Source: Streptomyces cavernae
GTDB lineage: Bacteria; Actinomycetota; Actinomycetes; Streptomycetales; Streptomycetaceae
Direction of reading: 5' to 3'
Assembly: GCF_004023625.1 (NCBI RefSeq)
Contig: NZ_RPDJ01000011.1
Span: 286,389-350,388, forward strand
DNA: 64,000 nucleotides
In this document: piece by piece, positions 22,169-29,077 of the stretch
Position numbering within the stretch: the stretch's first letter is position 1
Layout: each line of letters opens with the position of its first letter
Translations under genes and position numbers: made by a program
The notes under the pieces: model-generated
What the model was told of the DNA's origin: nothing
The model's input: only the letters and a program-made list of their open reading frames with translations
The model's database searches: none

Positions 22169-22867
22169 ATGCCTACTCACGCCACTGCCCAGCTCATCGG
22201 CGGCCGTTCGTACCAGTGCGACGCCACCGCCACCTACACGATAGGCAAGACCCGCGCCTACGTCCTGCTCGACGGCATGGGCGACGAGCAGGAGGTGGGC
22301 GACTGGACCCGCTCCATCGCTCGCCCCCTCGCTCACGCGGCCGCGCGCCGCGCCGACGCCGAGGTCGGCTTGCGCGTCTTCCACGCCCAAGTCGCCGAGG
22401 AGCGGGCCGCGCGCGGCTTGTACTCGCCGGGCGAGCCGTGCGCGGTCGCGGTCGTCGCGGTCGTCGTCCCCGGAGAGCTGGTGCAGGTCGCTTGGTGTGG
22501 AGACGCCCGCGCCTACGTGCTGCACCAGGGTGGGCGGTTGGAGCGGCTGACGAGCGACCACAACGACCGGCAGCGGCTGCTCGACATGGGGATGGCCCCC
22601 GGCCCGGGCGCGCGGCATGTGGTGCGTTCGTTCCTGGGCTACTCCGGCGAACTGCCGCAGATCGGGGCGGCGATTGGTCCGGATTCGGGGCGGCTGCTGC
22701 TGGCTTCTGACGGCGCGTACGAGCCGCTGGAGGGCTCCTGCCGGGATCTGTCCGCCTATCTCACAGGCGGCGTGCATGAGGCCGCGCGCAGCTTCGTGGA
22801 GGCCGCCATCGACCACGGGTCCATCCGACCGGACAACGCCACCGTGCTGGTGGCCGACTTTGGCTGA
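22169..22867 (+). CDS. PP2C-type serine/threonine phosphatase, 232 aa
   Basis: ATG with TTCGGAGAAG upstream. PP2C signature blocks appear in order: VLLDGMGDEQE (metal-binding DGMG), AWCGDARAYVLHQGG (GDxRAY), LTSDHND, LLLASDGAYEPL (ASDG) and DNATVLVADF (the final DNxT). The protein is a single soluble catalytic domain of normal size for a bacterial PP2C. It would remove phosphate from Ser/Thr of a partner protein; no kinase is visible nearby. It is the best recognised enzyme in the array. Confidence 0.88.
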   Translation: MPTHATAQLIGGRSYQCDATATYTIGKTRAYVLLDGMGDEQEVGDWTRSIARPLAHAAARRADAEVGLRVFHAQVAEERAARGLYSPGEPCAVAVVAVVVPGELVQVAWCGDARAYVLHQGGRLERLTSDHNDRQRLLDMGMAPGPGARHVVRSFLGYSGELPQIGAAIGPDSGRLLLASDGAYEPLEGSCRDLSAYLTGGVHEAARSFVEAAIDHGSIRPDNATVLVADFG

Positions 22868-22875
22868 CCCGTCCC

Positions 22876-22913
22876 GGCTGTGCGCCGGCTGCTCGAAGCG
22901 GCCGGAGCACAGC
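22876..22913 (+). terminator. Conserved-loop hairpin, loop variant
   Basis: A GCTGTGC-GCCGGC arm pairs with GCCGG-GCACAGC; the apex is GCTCGAAGC. After the PP2C gene. Confidence 0.65.
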
Positions 22914-22932
22914 TCTGCTTAGTTGACCAGAC

Positions 22933-22961
22933 TTGTTTTCACGTTGGGGCATATGTAATCT
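22933..22961 (+). promoter_or_regulatory. Array promoter P13
   Basis: -35 TTGTTT (22933-22938), spacer with CACGTTGGGGC, -10 TAATCT (22956-22961). A GGGCCG/CGGCCC leader hairpin follows. Drives the 23011 and 23630 genes. Confidence 0.8.
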
Positions 22962-23010
22962 ACGTGTTGAGGGGCCGGACCGCCCGGCCCAACATCCAGA
23001 GGAGGTCACT

Positions 23011-23550
23011 ATGTTCGAAGCCAACTGGTACGCGTGGTTACACCAGACGGCCGAGACCATGCCCGCCGAGCTCGCCATTGACGGCCGCGAGCGGCCCGTC
23101 ACTCGCTATGCCGTGCTCCGCGTGCTCCGCAACGAACTCCGCCCGATGCTCACCTACGGTCCCACCTACCAGCCGACCGTGGCCGACCGCGCCCTGCGCG
23201 CACTCGCCCTCTTCCATCGCGGGAAGGGCAAGCAGGCTGTGGACGCGCTGGACCAGGCCTGCGAGGCCGCTGCCGACGTTCGCGCAGCCGACGCCTACGA
23301 CCCGGCCGAAAGGTACGTGACCGCCTCCTCTTGGGCCGTCTCGCAAACAGTCGGCAGCGGTATCAACGGCGCGGTCCTTAACGTGCACGACCTGGACCAC
23401 GAGGCCCCGAATGCCAGGGGCGGCCTCGGGGTCGTCGTCTGGCATCCGGTCCATGACGGCCGGGAGTTCACCAGCTCCCACGAGGCCCGCGCCTACGCCC
23501 TGCGGATGGGGCTGCTCCGGCGCTTCGCCCCGCGCTTCCAGCTCGTCTGA
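23011..23550 (+). CDS. Hypothetical protein, 179 aa
   Basis: ATG with AGAGGAGG upstream. The N-terminal part is helical (WYAWLHQTAETMPAELAIDG; DRALRALALFHRGKGKQAVD). The C-terminal part has GLGVVVWHPVHDGREFTSSH and ARAYALRMGLLRRF. Not recognised. Confidence 0.65.
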   Translation: MFEANWYAWLHQTAETMPAELAIDGRERPVTRYAVLRVLRNELRPMLTYGPTYQPTVADRALRALALFHRGKGKQAVDALDQACEAAADVRAADAYDPAERYVTASSWAVSQTVGSGINGAVLNVHDLDHEAPNARGGLGVVVWHPVHDGREFTSSHEARAYALRMGLLRRFAPRFQLV

Positions 23551-23562
23551 CCGTCCCTCTCG

Positions 23563-23597
23563 CCGCGTCCCGGTAACTCGACCTTGCCGGGGCGCGG
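23563..23597 (+). terminator. Conserved-loop hairpin (CTCGACC family)
   Basis: CCGCGTCCCGGTA pairs with TGCCGGGGCGCGG around ACTCGACCT, 12 nt after the 23011 stop. Confidence 0.75.
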
Positions 23598-23629
23598 TTC
23601 CCGCCCATCCGGAAAGGAACCGCCGCCTT

Positions 23630-24028
23630 ATGAACCAAGCTCCCGCCACCCCCACGGTCGCCATCGCCCGCGAGCTGCGCCGCCTCGGGCTGAAGCAAGG
23701 CCGCGGCAAGGACTTCACCGTCACCGGCTTCTATCGGCGAAGCGAGTGCATCCACACGTACGTCGTGACCTACGGCCGTCACGCCGAGCGCGTCATCGCC
23801 AAGCACGCCGACGACATCGAACGGCGCACATCCGAGGCCGGCTGGTCGTTCACCGTCTCGGTCCGCTACGCCCCGTCTGGCAACCCGATGAGGGACGTGC
23901 ACAACGGCGTCGGCGAGCGGGTCCGCGAGACGCCGCCCGCCGTCCCGGCCGCGGCCGCCGAGGAGTTGTCGGCCGACGAGCCCGAGCCCGCTGTCGCGCC
24001 TGCCCATCATGTGCCGCTTCTCGGATGA
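23630..24028 (+). CDS. Hypothetical protein, 132 aa
   Basis: ATG with GGAAAGGAACC upstream. It starts with a helix (TVAIARELRRLGLKQGRGKD), then beta-type FYRRSECIHTYVVTYGRHAE and SFTVSVRYAPSGNPMRDVHN, and an Ala/Pro/Glu tail. Basic N-terminal half; nucleic-acid binding is possible but unproven. Confidence 0.6.
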   Translation: MNQAPATPTVAIARELRRLGLKQGRGKDFTVTGFYRRSECIHTYVVTYGRHAERVIAKHADDIERRTSEAGWSFTVSVRYAPSGNPMRDVHNGVGERVRETPPAVPAAAAEELSADEPEPAVAPAHHVPLLG

Positions 24029-24066
24029 CCCGTTAGGAGGTCGAGCGGGCAGCCTGAGCTGCGGAA

Positions 24067-24092
24067 ACCCCCGGCCGCCGTACCGGCCGGGG
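24067..24092 (+). terminator. Hairpin, probable diverged family member
   Basis: CCCCCGGCCG pairs with CGGCCGGGG around a short loop without CTCGACC. The word CTCGACC does occur just after the stem (24099-24105). Confidence 0.5.
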
Positions 24093-24122
24093 AAGCTCCT
24101 CGACCTATATTAATGTCCAGAC

Positions 24123-24151
24123 TTGCTTTCACGTTGGGACACAGGCATACT
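24123..24151 (+). promoter_or_regulatory. Array promoter P14
   Basis: -35 TTGCTT (24123-24128), spacer with CACGTTGGGAC, -10 CATACT (24146-24151). Leader reads TGGTCTTGCGAACGGGC, then a GGGC/GCCC hairpin. Drives the 24208 gene. Confidence 0.75.
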
Positions 24152-24207
24152 TGGTCTTGCGAACGGGCACGGAAAGACCGGCCCCACTGACCGAAAGGAC
24201 CACCGCA

Positions 24208-24954
24208 ATGGCCACCAAGACCATCTACACGATCACCACCGCCGACGACACCAAGGTCGACGTCCGCAGCGAGGGCAAGGCGGCCGACAAGCTGGCCGAC
24301 AAGCTCACCGCCGACACCGGCCTGGTCCACCGCGTCTACACCCCCACCGGCAAGCTCCGCTACGAGACCGAGGTCGTCGAGGCCGCCCCCGCCGACGACG
24401 TTCCCGCGGTCGACATCAACGAGGCCATCGAGGAGGTCCTCGCCGAGGACGAGGAGACCGAGACCGCTGAGGGGATCGACGAGGCTCCCGAGTCGGAGGC
24501 CGACGAGGTTGCCGAGGAGGACGTCACCGAGGCTGTCGAGGACGTCGAGGGCGTCGAAGAGGCTGCGGCCGAGGTCGCCGATGCCGCGGTCGAGCCGGCC
24601 GCTGGGGAGGGCGACGAGGAGGCCCCGGCCGCCAAGGGCTTCGTCTCCTACGCCACCCTGATGGACCTGCTGAAGAGCGACGATGAGACGGTCCGCAACG
24701 ACGCGAAGGCCAAGTGGGACTTCCGTCTGGAGGTCTACAAGAAGCGCACGGTCGCGAAGGACCCGGCCGAGCGGATTGTCGGCCCGGCCATGGCCGCCGC
24801 CCTGGAGCTCGGCGAGACGACCGACGGACGGACCCGCGCTTCGCTGGCCAAGCGCGGCCTGATCGAGGTCGCCGAGGACAAGACCTTCACGGTCCTCCCT
24901 GCTGGCAAGGCAGCTCTCGCCGCCGCGATCGCGGCGGTCACCCCCGGCGCCTGA
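24208..24954 (+). CDS. Acidic-linker protein, intact paralogue of the 11596 fragment, 248 aa
   Basis: ATG with GAAAGGACC upstream. The N-terminal domain (1-55; TIYTITTADDTKVDVRSEGK) is followed by a long Glu/Asp/Ala/Val linker (about 60-150). The C-terminal domain is at 150-248 (KWDFRLEVYKKRTVAKDPAE, ELGETTDGRTRASLAKRGLI). The C-terminal domain ends with a strand/helix pair that resembles a winged helix. A truncated copy of this domain sits on the other strand at 11596-11884. The acidic linker could mimic DNA or act as a flexible tether; function unknown. Confidence 0.7.
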   Translation: MATKTIYTITTADDTKVDVRSEGKAADKLADKLTADTGLVHRVYTPTGKLRYETEVVEAAPADDVPAVDINEAIEEVLAEDEETETAEGIDEAPESEADEVAEEDVTEAVEDVEGVEEAAAEVADAAVEPAAGEGDEEAPAAKGFVSYATLMDLLKSDDETVRNDAKAKWDFRLEVYKKRTVAKDPAERIVGPAMAAALELGETTDGRTRASLAKRGLIEVAEDKTFTVLPAGKAALAAAIAAVTPGA

Positions 24955-24963
24955 CGCCCCGAA

Positions 24964-25000
24964 GCTGCGTCCCGGCCACTCGACTTGGCCGGGACGCAGC
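24964..25000 (+). terminator. Conserved-loop hairpin (CTCGACC family)
   Basis: Perfect 14-bp stem GCTGCGTCCCGGCC/GGCCGGGACGCAGC around loop ACTCGACTT, 9 nt after the 24208 stop. Confidence 0.8.
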
Positions 25001-25013
25001 GCTTTTGCAAGAC

Positions 25014-25042
25014 GTGATTTCACGTCGGGACCTATGCATAAT
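25014..25042 (+). promoter_or_regulatory. Array promoter P15
   Basis: Weak -35 GTGATT (25014-25019), spacer with CACGTCGGGAC, -10 CATAAT (25037-25042). Leader reads GGTCTTGTGGACGGGCC, with a GGGCC/GGCCC hairpin. Drives the 25093, 25537 and 25848 genes. Confidence 0.7.
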
Positions 25043-25092
25043 GGTCTTGTGGACGGGCCGGAACCGCTGGCCCCACCAACCGGGAGGACGAC

Positions 25093-25454
25093 ATGACTGC
25101 CACCGCCACCACCTCTGAGACGCTGGCCCCCGGCACCGTTGTGCGCGCCCCCCGCTACCAGGAAGGCAAGTCCACGGGCATCCGCCGCGGCATTGTCCTG
25201 CGGACGTTCGCCGACAGCGGCGACCCCAAGTCGGGCTACCTCGTGTGGTTCTACACGCTCGGCGCCGCCCACCAGGACGGCCGCGGCGACAACTGCGCGG
25301 TCAGCCTGGCCTTCCCGCGCGAGATCACCCACCTCGGCACCGTCGAGGACATGTCCGAGCGGACGCTGCTCAAGCTCGGGCAGGGTCTGCGCGACTGGCC
25401 TGGAACGCGATCTACCGCGCGTACGTCAACAAGCGCCGACTCCGCCAGGCCTGA
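25093..25454 (+). pseudogene. Hypothetical protein, frameshifted near its end
   Basis: ATG with GGGAGGACG upstream. The body has PGTVVRAPRYQEGKSTGIRR, YLVWFYTLGAAHQDGRGDNC and MSERTLLKLGQGLRD. In the written frame it then turns into Ser/Thr/Pro/Arg nonsense and fuses with the next gene. In the other frame it ends LAWNAIYRAYVNKRRLRQA with a stop at 25452-25454, just before a hairpin. Restoring one C (GACCTGGCC for GACTGGCC near 25399) joins the two into a 120-aa protein. Product not recognised. Confidence 0.65.
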
Positions 25455-25464
25455 CGCCTCCCAG

Positions 25465-25497
25465 CCGTGCCCCGGCACTCGACCTGCCGGGGCACGG
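25465..25497 (+). terminator. Conserved-loop hairpin (CTCGACC family)
   Basis: Perfect 13-bp stem CCGTGCCCCGGCA/TGCCGGGGCACGG around loop CTCGACC, 10 nt after the inferred 25093 gene stop. Confidence 0.8.
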
Positions 25498-25536
25498 CAC
25501 CCCGACCCGAACCGCCCACTCGTCCTTGGTGAACCC

Positions 25537-25815
25537 ATGGCCACAACCGCCACCACTGCCGACGACACCCGCGACTGGGGCATCATCGCCGTCACCTCCC
25601 AGCTCTTCCACTACGGCAGCCAGCAGGCAGCCGAGGAGTGGGCTGACGACCTCCTGCACCTCACGGTCGTCTCGCGGGTGCCCGACGGCGAATGGGAGCC
25701 GCTGCACAAGACCGACGTGCCGGTGGACCTCGATGCGCTGAGCGACAAGCAGTTGGCCGCGCTTCAGTTCGAGGCCGCGCGCATCCTCGCCCGGCGCCAC
25801 GGCCGCGCACTGTGA
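25537..25815 (+). CDS. Hypothetical protein, paralogue of 21669 N-terminal domain, 92 aa
   Basis: ATG 25537 reads TRDWGIIAVTSQLFHYGSQQ and HLTVVSRVPDGEWEPL, matching residues 8-55 of the 21669 protein. A separate helical end follows (LSDKQLAALQFEAARILARR). As written it is in frame with the frameshifted gene upstream. The hairpin between them and the homology support a separate start, although its Shine-Dalgarno is weak. Confidence 0.6.
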   Translation: MATTATTADDTRDWGIIAVTSQLFHYGSQQAAEEWADDLLHLTVVSRVPDGEWEPLHKTDVPVDLDALSDKQLAALQFEAARILARRHGRAL

Positions 25816-25847
25816 ACGCCTCCCGCCATCCCGACGAAAGGACACGC

Positions 25848-26195
25848 GTGTTCCCTGACCGCGACTCCTGGGCCTCCGCGGCTGAGCACTACATCCGTAC
25901 CCTGCGCTCCCCGTCCGAGCGGGTCTCCCGCCAGCCGACCGAGTGGCAGTCTACCGAGGAGACCGCGCGCCTGGCCGAACTCTCGCGCAAGATGACCGCC
26001 GCCCGTGACGCTGCCGCCGAGAAAGCTCTGCAGGCGGCCATAGAGCGGGAAGTCGCGCGCCGTAACAATAACGAGGGCTGGCACCAGGAACTGGCCCGCC
26101 GCGCCCGGGTGACAGCCGCGACGCAGATCACGACCGTCACCATCCATCAGGACGGTACCTCGACGCTGAGCGAGCCCCGGCCGTACTCGCTGTGA
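25848..26195 (+). CDS. Hypothetical helical protein, 115 aa
   Basis: GTG with GAAAGGACACGC upstream. Mostly helical and charged (DSWASAAEHYIRTLRSPSER; LAELSRKMTAARDAAAEKAL), with a C-terminal beta hairpin (ITTVTIHQDGTSTLSEPRP). Not recognised. Last gene of the rightward array. Confidence 0.6.
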   Translation: MFPDRDSWASAAEHYIRTLRSPSERVSRQPTEWQSTEETARLAELSRKMTAARDAAAEKALQAAIEREVARRNNNEGWHQELARRARVTAATQITTVTIHQDGTSTLSEPRPYSL

Positions 26196-26202
26196 GTCCC
26201 TT

Positions 26203-26235
26203 CCGCGCTCCGGCTGGCCGTCGGCCGGAGCGCGG
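26203..26235 (+). terminator. Hairpin at the end of the rightward array
   Basis: Perfect 12-bp stem CCGCGCTCCGGC/GCCGGAGCGCGG, 8 nt after the 25848 stop. The loop has lost CTCGACC. Confidence 0.65.
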
Positions 26236-26265
26236 CACGTCTCCACCCCGCCCAATGCACGCAAG

Positions 26266-26300
26266 AGCGGGGTCTGGCGCACAATGCGCCAGGCCCCGCT
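26266..26300. terminator. Bidirectional terminator between convergent units
   Basis: A 16-bp stem AGCGGGGTCTGGCGCA/TGCGCCAGGCCCCGCT (one mismatch) with a 3-nt loop separates the rightward array from the leftward Nudix operon. Confidence 0.75.
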
Positions 26301-26337
26301 TCGTGTTCTGGTGCGTTGTTCTGCTACACCCAGTGCC

Positions 26338-26781
26338 CTACACGGACCTCTCCCAGCCGTGCACGGAGAACGGCTCGCCTTTGAGGTAGTGGGCGATGCC
26401 CAGTGCGTTGTACGGGACGGTGTGGTCGGGGAGCTGGCCAATCGGGTGCCAGGAGAGGCCGGCGCACTTGTGCTCCTCCATGTTCCGCGGCTCGCCCTCC
26501 CAATGCCTGGCGACGAAGAACCAGCCGACTCGGGGCTGCCCCTCGGGGTTGCGGAAGTGCATGACGTGCACGACCCGCAGGGCCTCCCGCTCGACGACGA
26601 TGCCGGTCTCCTCCCGCGCCTCCCGGATCACGGCGTCGAACACGTCCTCGTCCTCGTCGAGCTTGCCGGAGGGCAGATTCAGCTTGCCGTCGGCGTAGCC
26701 GGTGCCCCGCCGTTCGGCAAGGCATACGGTTCCGTCGCGCTCGAGGATGAGCATCACGTCGTTCACGGGCTGTTGGGGCAC
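26338..26781 (-). CDS. Nudix hydrolase, 147 aa
   Basis: The full Nudix box is present: G, five residues, E, seven residues, then REAREETGI (residues about 39-61, following NLPSGKLDEDE). It is a one-domain enzyme of about 16 kDa that hydrolyses nucleoside diphosphate-linked compounds with Mg2+; the exact substrate cannot be read from sequence. It is the last gene of the leftward operon. Next to a nucleotide kinase, a role in nucleotide salvage or clean-up of a modified nucleotide is likely. Confidence 0.9.
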   Translation of the reverse strand: MPQQPVNDVMLILERDGTVCLAERRGTGYADGKLNLPSGKLDEDEDVFDAVIREAREETGIVVEREALRVVHVMHFRNPEGQPRVGWFFVARHWEGEPRNMEEHKCAGLSWHPIGQLPDHTVPYNALGIAHYLKGEPFSVHGWERSV

Positions 26782-26836
26782 TGTGCTTCGTCCTTCGACC
26801 GGTGGGGCGCTTGCCGGTAGGGGACTGTAGCCGGGA

Positions 26837-27448
26837 TCAGACCGCGATCAGCCCCATATCTCCAACGTGCGTCACGGTCCACTGGACACGCTCGGCGACC
26901 GTCAGGCCCGTGGGCATTTCGAGCAGCGGCACGCCCGTGGCCCGGCACGCTTCGTAGATGGCGGTGTCGGACTCGTCCTGGATCCCGAGGACTTTCTCCC
27001 GCATGCGGTCGCCGCCGGCTTTCTGGTCGTAGCGGTCCCGGCAGTACACGATCGCGTCGTAGGCGGTGGGCATCCAGGCCCGGCACATGGCTTCCGCCGC
27101 GGCGAGGACGGCGGCGGTGCCCGGCTCGTTCGGGTCGAGGACCACGCCCGCCAGGGCCAGGACGTTCGCGGGGGTCTTGTCGGTGACGAGGACCTGGTGG
27201 TGCCGGGCGGCGCGCAGGGGCACGGTGAAGTGCTGGGCGAACAGGTCCAGTTCAGCGACCAAGTCGAAGTTCCCTTCTCCATGAAGGACGATGTCCTCCA
27301 TGAACGGGCTGGTCCGGGCGGGCTCGCCAGTGCAGGCGACGCCGATGCTGTGTTCGCGCAGGTGCGCGGTCAGCGCGTGGACGAACGTTGTTTTGCCCGC
27401 GGCCTGGGTGCCTTCGACGGCGATAACGCGGCACTCGCGAATGGGCAC
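26837..27448 (-). CDS. P-loop nucleotide kinase-like protein, 203 aa
   Basis: GTG 27448 has GGAGGA upstream. The N-terminus carries a Walker A loop (IAVEGTQAAGKTTFVHAL) in the style of thymidylate and deoxynucleoside kinases. A GEPARTSPF stretch follows, like the TREP/GEP loop of dTMP kinases, then a middle part with LVTDKTPANVLALAG and YCRDRYDQKAGGDRM (possible lid region). It would phosphorylate a nucleoside or nucleoside monophosphate, though the substrate is unknown. It overlaps the 3' end of the upstream gene by about 79 nt. Confidence 0.75.
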   Translation of the reverse strand: MPIRECRVIAVEGTQAAGKTTFVHALTAHLREHSIGVACTGEPARTSPFMEDIVLHGEGNFDLVAELDLFAQHFTVPLRAARHHQVLVTDKTPANVLALAGVVLDPNEPGTAAVLAAAEAMCRAWMPTAYDAIVYCRDRYDQKAGGDRMREKVLGIQDESDTAIYEACRATGVPLLEMPTGLTVAERVQWTVTHVGDMGLIAV

Positions 27449-28230
27449 GGGTCCTCCAGGAGGTCGGTGAAGATGGGGTTTTCCAGCCAGGCCCAGGCGC
27501 CTTTCGCGGCCTCGGCGATGATTCGGTTGACGTTCAGGCCTTCGTCGGCCCATACGGCGAGTCCGGCCGTGCGGGCGGCGACGTAGGCGGTAGAGACGGA
27601 GTGGCGGAGGTTGAGGACGCTCACGCGCTCCCGGCCCTCCTTCTGGCCGTCCTCGACCCAGCGGCGGTGCCAGGCGGGCATGGACGCCTGGCGGAGCTCG
27701 GGCTGGGTGACGTCGAGGCCCAGCTCGGTGCACACGTCGACCAGGCGGCGCGAGGTCCCGGTGAGGAGATGGCCGGCGTCATACCGGGTGTCGACGTAGT
27801 GGCTCTCGTCCGGGTTGGCGCCGCGGCGGTCTTTCCACTGCGCGCGGGCCTCCTGCAGGGCGGAGGCCGCGTCCGTGGGGGCGTTGGCCTCCAGGACCGA
27901 CAGGTCGGCGCAGAACTGGTGCCCGGTGATGATCGTGGACGTCTCCGCGGCCGCGGCGACGGTCGCCGCGGCGTGCCGGATGAGTTCGTCCATCTCGCCG
28001 GGCTCCTCGACGTACACGCTGGTCCACTCGAACGGCACGCCCACCAGGTCCGGCGTGCTGCTGGCGGGCAGGTCGAGCCACGTGACGCTGTAGCAGAAGG
28101 GGCGTTGACCGTTCTTGATCCGGTAGTTCTTCGTCCACTCGACGTCGATGGACGCGATGCGTACCGTCCCCGAGCGCCGCGGCGGCGGCTGCAGGGAGCG
28201 GGCGCGGGGCAAGCTGCTTTTGATGATCAT
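27370..28230 (-). CDS. DEDD-type 3'-5' exonuclease-like protein, 286 aa
   Basis: RIASIDVEWTKN (residues about 24-35) has the D-x-E of exonuclease motif I. ITGHQFCADLSVL fits motif II, and SHYVDTRYDAGHLL lies where a third acidic motif is expected. Near the end is SVLNLRHSVSTAYVA. The pattern suggests an RNase-H-fold exonuclease or deadenylase-type nuclease, but it is diverged and activity is not certain. The next gene upstream is a paralogue. The C-terminal 25 or so residues are read over the start of the kinase gene. Confidence 0.6.
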   Translation of the reverse strand: MIIKSSLPRARSLQPPPRRSGTVRIASIDVEWTKNYRIKNGQRPFCYSVTWLDLPASSTPDLVGVPFEWTSVYVEEPGEMDELIRHAAATVAAAAETSTIITGHQFCADLSVLEANAPTDAASALQEARAQWKDRRGANPDESHYVDTRYDAGHLLTGTSRRLVDVCTELGLDVTQPELRQASMPAWHRRWVEDGQKEGRERVSVLNLRHSVSTAYVAARTAGLAVWADEGLNVNRIIAEAAKGAWAWLENPIFTDLLEDPCPFASAALSPSKAPRPRAKQRSSTR

Positions 28231-28248
28231 GGGTGTTCCTGCCGTAGA

Positions 28249-28281
28249 GCGGGGCCGTACGCCCGGTGCGCACGGCCCCGC
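28249..28281 (-). terminator. Hairpin between the two exonuclease-like genes
   Basis: Perfect 10-bp stem GCGGGGCCGT/ACGGCCCCGC with a 13-nt loop, between the 28288 stop and the 28230 start. Possible attenuation point. Confidence 0.55.
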
Positions 28282-28287
28282 CGGACG

Positions 28288-29076
28288 CTACTCGCTGCGT
28301 GCTGACGCCACGCCGCCCAGGAAGGAAGGCGCCGCCTCCCACGCGGCCTCTGATAGGGCGTCGAAGATGCTCAGCGGCTCCTCCCAGTGCAGCCGGCCAG
28401 TGTGCTTGCCCCCCAGCAGCGCCGTGGCGAGAGCTGAGGACAGGACGCTGACGGCCAGAGCGTCCGGTGAGAAGGCCGCAGTCCGCTCCTCCATGAGGGC
28501 ATCGCACGCCTCCTGCCCGCTGACGTGCTGCTGTTGGCCGGCGAAGGATTTGAGCGGCTCCAGGCCGTGCGCGGTGGCGGTGTCGCTGATTAGCCCAGCC
28601 GGGCCGAGGTCGTGGCTGGTGTCCACGCAATGGGCGGTGCCCCGTTCTCGGGTCGCGCGGTCCTTCCAGGCGCCGGCGATGGCGGTCACGCCCGGTCGGC
28701 GCGGCTCGCCTTCGGTGCGGGGGAGCTGCTGGAGGACGTGCAGATCGTCGGCGCCGTTGTGCCACACGATGATTTGCGACTTTCGACGGGCCTGGACGAG
28801 CACGGTGTCCAGCTGCCTGACGATCGCCGCAGTCTCACCCATGGCGTCCGGGAGGAGGACCCGGTAGCCGAAGTGCATGAGCGGGGCGGAGATGGGCAGT
28901 GACTGGGTGCGGTGGATCTTCATCAGCACCACGCCGACGCCCATGAGCATCGGCTCGTCACCGGCCTCTCCCCAGAGCAGAGAGACGCTGGTCAGCCACG
29001 TGGCCGGCTTCTGCACGGGCGCGGTGACCGAGCCGAAGGGGGTCTCCGGCCATCCCAGGTTGGTCCGCTCCAGCAC
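28288..29076 (-). CDS. Paralogue of the exonuclease-like protein, lacking motif I, 262 aa
   Basis: GTG 29076 with AGGGGGTGTGAC upstream, 1 nt after the radical SAM gene stop. QIIVWHNGADDLHVLQQL and AHCVDTSHDLG align with IITGHQFCADLSVL and SHYVDTRYDAG of the 27370 protein, and AGAWKDR with AQWKDR. No D-x-E is visible near its N-terminus (WLTSVSLLWGEAGDEPM). It may therefore be a non-catalytic partner of the 27370 protein. No other family was recognised. Confidence 0.6.
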   Translation of the reverse strand: MLERTNLGWPETPFGSVTAPVQKPATWLTSVSLLWGEAGDEPMLMGVGVVLMKIHRTQSLPISAPLMHFGYRVLLPDAMGETAAIVRQLDTVLVQARRKSQIIVWHNGADDLHVLQQLPRTEGEPRRPGVTAIAGAWKDRATRERGTAHCVDTSHDLGPAGLISDTATAHGLEPLKSFAGQQQHVSGQEACDALMEERTAAFSPDALAVSVLSSALATALLGGKHTGRLHWEEPLSIFDALSEAAWEAAPSFLGGVASARSE

Positions 29077-29077
29077 G

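Noticed and set aside
16210..25497. Conserved-loop hairpins as ordinary intrinsic terminators only
   Set aside because: They lack T-runs, often lie between genes that share one promoter, and the loop is conserved; a plain terminator would not need a fixed loop.
10406..26235. Repeated hairpins considered as a CRISPR array
   Set aside because: The copies are separated by genes of several hundred bases, have no fixed repeat of 25-40 nt and no short unique spacers; no cas genes are present.
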